Origin: Mycolicibacterium aurum
GTDB taxonomy: Bacteria > Actinomycetota > Actinomycetes > Mycobacteriales > Mycobacteriaceae
Direction: 5' to 3'
Assembly (NCBI GenBank): GCA_900078775.1
Contig: LT549889.1
Coordinates: 992,001 to 1,056,000 of the forward strand
DNA: 64,000 nt
A model generated the notes under the pieces. The model was given only the letters and a program-made list of their open reading frames with translations, had not been told where the DNA came from and did no database searches. A program made the translations under genes and the position numbers. Below are positions 61,268 to 64,000 of the stretch, in pieces. Positions within the stretch are counted from its first letter, which is position 1. Each line of letters opens with the position of its first letter.

Positions 61268-62121
61268 CCGCTCGACCTCAAGGCCTCGGCCATGGCCAGT
61301 GCCGACTCTGGTGTGCTCGCGATGCGCCAGTCGGTTTCCTTGTCGTGCTCGAACCAGACGAATCCGGTCACCTTCGTATGCCGGATCAGGTAGTGGATCA
61401 GGGTGGTGATCCAATCAGCTTTGTTACCACCGGATTCGGCGCAGCCGACCTCGGCGATGATGACGGGGCGGCCGTCTGCCAGCAGTACGGCATCGGCCAG
61501 TGCGGGCCCGAAGATCTCCGCGGGCTCTCGCCATACGGTGCCCGCGCCGCTGGTGCCCCAGTTGTAGCCGTCGAGTCCGATGCAGTCGACATATTCGTCG
61601 CCCGGGTACCAAACGGTGATCGGATCCTGCTGTGCGTTTACTGCGTCGGGGCACCACAACCACCGCACGTTGGTGGCGCCGTGAGCAGTGAAGGTTCGGT
61701 GGATGCGGCGCCAGGCCGCGACATAAGTATCGGCGGGTGTGCCGCCCGCTGGACTCCAGGGATACCAGTCTCCGTTGAATTCGTGCGCAAATCGCAAATA
61801 AACCGGGTGTTGCCATTCATGCAGTCCAGCAACCCATCCGTGCACGTACTCATCCAGTGCCCCGGACATCAGCCGGCGGATGGTGCCCGGCCCGCGATCC
61901 GCTCGTGTCCAGGGTTCCCAGGTGATCACCGGGGTGGCCTCGGCACGTTGCACGGCGCGCAGTTCATCCATGGGCGGTGCGGAGGTGAAATCCTGGTACC
62001 AGAGGAGGTATTGGGGCTTCTGGCCGAGCGATTCGGCGGCGGAAGCGATCTGGTCGGTCGCGCACGGGCCGCCGGGGGTGGTGACTCCGACTGCCATCCG
62101 CCGATTCCCGATCTCCACCAC
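61264..62121 (-). CDS. Glycoside hydrolase family 26-like protein, no signal peptide
   Basis: A 285-residue TIM-barrel hydrolase. The acid/base Glu is in YLRFAHEFNGDWYPWSPAGG and the nucleophile Glu is expected in VIIAEVGCAESGGNKADW; TGFVWFEHDKETDWRI completes the pattern. These fit GH26 (beta-mannanase, beta-1,3-xylanase or lichenase type). There is no signal peptide or membrane segment, so it may be cytosolic or exported in another way. Start is GTG 62121; ATG 62097 is possible. It is the first gene of the operon, and may trim or release the polymer made by the GT2, as hydrolases do in cellulose systems. Confidence 0.85.
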   Translation of the reverse strand: MVEIGNRRMAVGVTTPGGPCATDQIASAAESLGQKPQYLLWYQDFTSAPPMDELRAVQRAEATPVITWEPWTRADRGPGTIRRLMSGALDEYVHGWVAGLHEWQHPVYLRFAHEFNGDWYPWSPAGGTPADTYVAAWRRIHRTFTAHGATNVRWLWCPDAVNAQQDPITVWYPGDEYVDCIGLDGYNWGTSGAGTVWREPAEIFGPALADAVLLADGRPVIIAEVGCAESGGNKADWITTLIHYLIRHTKVTGFVWFEHDKETDWRIASTPESALAMAEALRSSG

Positions 62122-62140
62122 TGAAGGCTAGGTCAAGGAT

Positions 62141-62163
62141 CGCAGGTGCGCAGCAAACCTGCG
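62141..62163. promoter_or_regulatory. Inverted repeat CGCAGGT-N9-ACCTGCG between divergent GH26 and BlaI genes
   Basis: A perfect 7-bp inverted repeat (62141-62147 with 62157-62163) lies 20 bases upstream of the GH26 start, in the 130-base region shared with the divergent blaI gene. It does not resemble the TACA-N2-TGTA type sites of BlaI proteins. It may bind a regulator of the operon. Confidence 0.35.
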
Positions 62164-62251
62164 CCGAATGTGGGCCGACAATCCAGGATAGATTGGTCAG
62201 GCATGCCGGATCTCACGGGACCGGCACCGATATACGGGCGTGGAGGTGCGG

Positions 62252-62629
62252 ATGCAGCAGCGGGGGTTCGGAGATCTCGAAGCCACGGTGATGGATCGGG
62301 TCTGGGGCCGGGAAGACGGTGTGACCGTGCGCGAGGTGTTCGAAGAACTCCGCGACGCGCGGCAGATCGCCTACACGACCGTGCTGTCCACGCTGGACAA
62401 CCTGCACCGCAAGGGTTGGGTGCGGCGCGAGCGCGAGGGTAAGGCCTACCGGTACTGGGCCACCATGACCCGTGAGGAGCGTTCGGCCAACCTGATGCGG
62501 GCGGCGTTGCAGACCGGCGGCCGACCCGAGGCCGTCCTCGCCTTCTTCGTCGAGCAGATGTCGGATGAGGAGTCAGCGCAGTTGAAGGCGGCGCTGCGGT
62601 CATCCATTACCCAGAAGCGACGCCGATGA
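62252..62629 (+). CDS. BlaI/MecI family transcriptional repressor
   Basis: A 125-residue penicillinase-repressor family protein. The winged helix (GFGDLEATVMDRVWGREDG, YTTVLSTLDNLHRKGWVRRE) and the dimerisation region follow; the cleavage region expected in BlaI (between Asn and Phe/Leu near residue 100) cannot be pinpointed. ATG 62252 has GGAGGT four bases upstream. Its stop overlaps the BlaR-like gene (ATGA). In mycobacteria such a pair controls beta-lactamase and stress genes (Rv1846c/Rv1845c). Confidence 0.9.
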   Translation: MQQRGFGDLEATVMDRVWGREDGVTVREVFEELRDARQIAYTTVLSTLDNLHRKGWVRREREGKAYRYWATMTREERSANLMRAALQTGGRPEAVLAFFVEQMSDEESAQLKAALRSSITQKRRR

Positions 62630-63540
62630 CGGCCGCTGTCTATCTGCTGCTCTACGGGATCCTGGTGACCTGGCTGGCGCCGCCGCTGCTGTCGCGGTTG
62701 ACTCGGGGCGGCCTGAATCCGCGACTGGGGGTGGCGGTCTGGCTCACCGCGATCCTCGGGGTGCTGGCAGCCTGGTCGGTCGCGGTCGTGCTGACCGTCG
62801 TGCACGGTGTGCGTGGGCTGCCGGAATCCCCGGTGACCGTGGTGTGTCTGGAGCTGCTCGGTATCCCCGAACAAGTGGCCACGCCGAGTGCGGAGGGCAC
62901 CGTGGTGCTCATCGCGGCAGCCATGCTGCTGTGGACCGTGGTCGGCGTGCGCGCGGGCCGTGCCGTGCGCGGTCTGTGGGTGAGCAGTCGTGAGCACGCA
63001 CAGGCGGCCCGGCTGATCGGTGCGCCCACCGACCGCTCGGATGTCTTTGTGCTGAACGCCGAACGGCCGGCCGCGTACTGTGTGGCGGGCCGCCCGAACG
63101 CCATCGTGGTGACCACCGCCGCCCTCGAGCGCCTCACCGGGTCACAGCTGGATGCGGTGCTGGCACACGAGAACGCTCATATCGCCGGTCGTCATCATCA
63201 GCTGTTGATGGTGCTGCGGGCGCTGGCCGCGACCCTGCCCCGGTTGCCGTTGTTCACGCGGGGCGCGGCCGCCGTGGGCGAACTGCTGGAGATGTGCGCC
63301 GACGACCTCGCCGCGCGCCGGTACGGCGGTCGAACCCTGGTGGCCGGGATGGTCAAGCTGGCCGGGCCGGTCGCGCCGGCGGGGCTCGGCGCGGCCGCGA
63401 CCGCGATCACCCGGCGGGCCAACCGGCTGCTGACGCCGGCCCACCCCGGCAGCCTGCGACGTCACCGGGTCACCGCCTGGGCCACCATCGCGGTGACCGT
63501 GGCGGCGCCGGTGGTGGTCAACCTGATCTGTCATCACTAG
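62626..63540 (+). CDS. BlaR1/MecR1-like M56 membrane metallopeptidase
   Basis: A 304-residue membrane protein with helices near 5-25, 36-60, 85-108 and 283-302. The zinc motif is HENAH (VLAHENAHIAGRHHQ, residues about 184-198), followed by EMCADDLAARRYGG with the third ligand. The M56 domain would cleave BlaI. Unlike staphylococcal BlaR1 it has no penicillin-binding sensor domain. ATG overlaps the blaI stop. It corresponds to Rv1845c in form. Confidence 0.9.
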   Translation: MTAAVYLLLYGILVTWLAPPLLSRLTRGGLNPRLGVAVWLTAILGVLAAWSVAVVLTVVHGVRGLPESPVTVVCLELLGIPEQVATPSAEGTVVLIAAAMLLWTVVGVRAGRAVRGLWVSSREHAQAARLIGAPTDRSDVFVLNAERPAAYCVAGRPNAIVVTTAALERLTGSQLDAVLAHENAHIAGRHHQLLMVLRALAATLPRLPLFTRGAAAVGELLEMCADDLAARRYGGRTLVAGMVKLAGPVAPAGLGAAATAITRRANRLLTPAHPGSLRRHRVTAWATIAVTVAAPVVVNLICHH

Positions 63541-63554
63541 CTCCCGCCGGCCCG

Positions 63555-64000
63555 TCAGGTGACGGCGTTACCGGCCTTCCACTGCGCCCAGGGGATGTTC
63601 CAGTCGCCGAGGCCGTCGGTGCCCGGCAGCGTCGACCCGACGGTATTGACCACTTCGACGATGTCGCCACGTTTGGTGTTGTCGTAGAACCACTTCGCGT
63701 TCTCGGTGCTGGCGTTCAGGCATCCGTGGCTGACATTGGCCCGGCCCTGACTGCCCACCGACCACGGCGCGGCGTGCACGAAGATCCCGCTGTAGGACAT
63801 CCGGGTGGCCCACTTGACCTCGGTGCGGTACCCGTCCGGGGAGTTCACCGGGACGCCGTAGGTCGACGAGTCCATCACCAGGTCGGCGAGGCGCTCGGCG
63901 ATGATGTAGGTGCCGTTGTCGGTGGGTGTCTTGTCCTTACCCATCGAGATCGGCATCGTCTTGGCCACTTTGCCGTTGATGCGCACGGTGAGAGTCTTGG
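63555..64000 (-). CDS. L,D-transpeptidase (YkuD), 5' partial
   Basis: The C-terminal part of an L,D-transpeptidase; the start lies beyond the window end. The YkuD catalytic motif is SHGCLNAS with the conserved His in [20 protein letters not shown]. The TLTVRINGK to [17 protein letters not shown] strands are typical of the catalytic domain. These enzymes form 3-3 cross-links between stem peptides, important in mycobacterial walls, and are inhibited by carbapenems. The C-terminus ([15 protein letters not shown]) resembles Ldt enzymes of the short type. It is convergent with the BlaR-like gene. Confidence 0.92.
   Translation of the reverse strand, partial: KTLTVRINGKVAKTMPISMGKDKTPTDNGTYIIAERLADLVMDSSTYGVPVNSPDGYRTEVKWATRMSYSGIFVHAAPWSVGSQGRANVSHGCLNASTENAKWFYDNTKRGDIVEVVNTVGSTLPGTDGLGDWNIPWAQWKAGNAVT

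Noticed and set aside
62141..62163. BlaI operator of TACA-N2-TGTA type
   Set aside because: The inverted repeat present is CGCAGGT/ACCTGCG, which does not match; no TACA/TGTA palindrome is seen.
62122..62251. Sigma-F type promoter (GGTTT-N16-GGGTA) ahead of the partner-switching operon
   Set aside because: GGTTT is present on the minus strand but no GGGTA lies at the required spacing.

Overview
This window is high-GC chromosomal DNA from a mycobacterium, most likely a fast-growing Mycolicibacterium-type species. The basis is gene order. Read left to right, it follows the Mycobacterium tuberculosis segment running roughly from trmU/mnmA (Rv3024c), Rv3015c, ligA, an ACT protein, gatC, gatA, pfkA, gatB, lppZ, a DoxX protein, cfp6, ilvB-ilvN-ilvC, serA, leuB, gltX, an IclR regulator, leuC-leuD, hupB, mutT1, ppk, fbiD/cofC, gpsA, ddlA, thiL, ung, rpmB and a DAK-domain protein to recG and a secreted HNH protein. 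Locus correspondences are from memory of those families, not from a search.

Layout. 1-6 kb: mnmA (5' end cut by the window), a MetE-like protein, a proline-rich membrane-anchored protein, an epoxide-hydrolase-like enzyme and a PE-PPE-domain protein without a PE or PPE head. 6-12 kb: ligA, then a five-gene minus-strand block (DUF4178, DUF2617, DUF4247, DUF350, membrane-bound spermidine-synthase-like protein) that corresponds to Rv2597-Rv2601, which lies elsewhere in M. tuberculosis. 12-21 kb: ACT protein, gatC, gatA, a pyruvate-oxidase-like ThDP enzyme, pfkA, gatB, lppZ, DoxX, cfp6. 21-31 kb: branched-chain amino acid genes ilvB, ilvN, ilvC behind a leader-peptide attenuator, then WrbA, an FAD oxidoreductase, serA and leuB. 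31-36 kb: an accessory MarR/monooxygenase/DHFR-like cluster, an MFS transporter, a FAH-family enzyme and gltX. 36.5-40.7 kb: tRNA-Gln and tRNA-Glu, an IclR regulator divergent from leuC-leuD, and hupB. 40.7-55.4 kb: mutT1, ppk, fbiD/cofC, gpsA, a PLP enzyme, ddlA, thiL, ung, rpmB, a FakA-like protein, recG and a secreted HNH protein. 55.3-64 kb is accessory: an EamA exporter with a LysR regulator, a five-gene minus-strand operon, a BlaI/BlaR-like pair and a partial L,D-transpeptidase.

How genes work together. The whole indirect route to Gln-tRNA(Gln) is present: gltX, tRNA-Gln(CUG), tRNA-Glu(CUC) and gatC, gatA, gatB. Valine, isoleucine and leucine synthesis is covered by ilvB, ilvN, ilvC, leuB, leuC and leuD, with two visible controls: attenuation at ilvB and probable IclR control at leuC.

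The most unusual module is at 57.3-62.1 kb. A GH26-type glycoside hydrolase, a GAF-PP2C phosphatase, a cellulose-synthase-like GT2 with a large helical insertion, a STAS antagonist and an RsbW-like ATPase are joined by ATGA overlaps or very short gaps. This looks like a polysaccharide synthase wired to a partner-switching phospho-relay, with no sigma factor beside it.

Data quality. Five genes (mnmA, the MetE-like gene, the proline-rich gene, ilvC and the FAD oxidoreductase) are each broken by exactly one missing G or C in a G/C run. The shared pattern points to sequencing undercalls rather than true pseudogenes. I treat them as single genes spanning the break. No stretch longer than 300 bases lacks a gene or a described element. 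I saw no insertion sequence, prophage, CRISPR array or rRNA.
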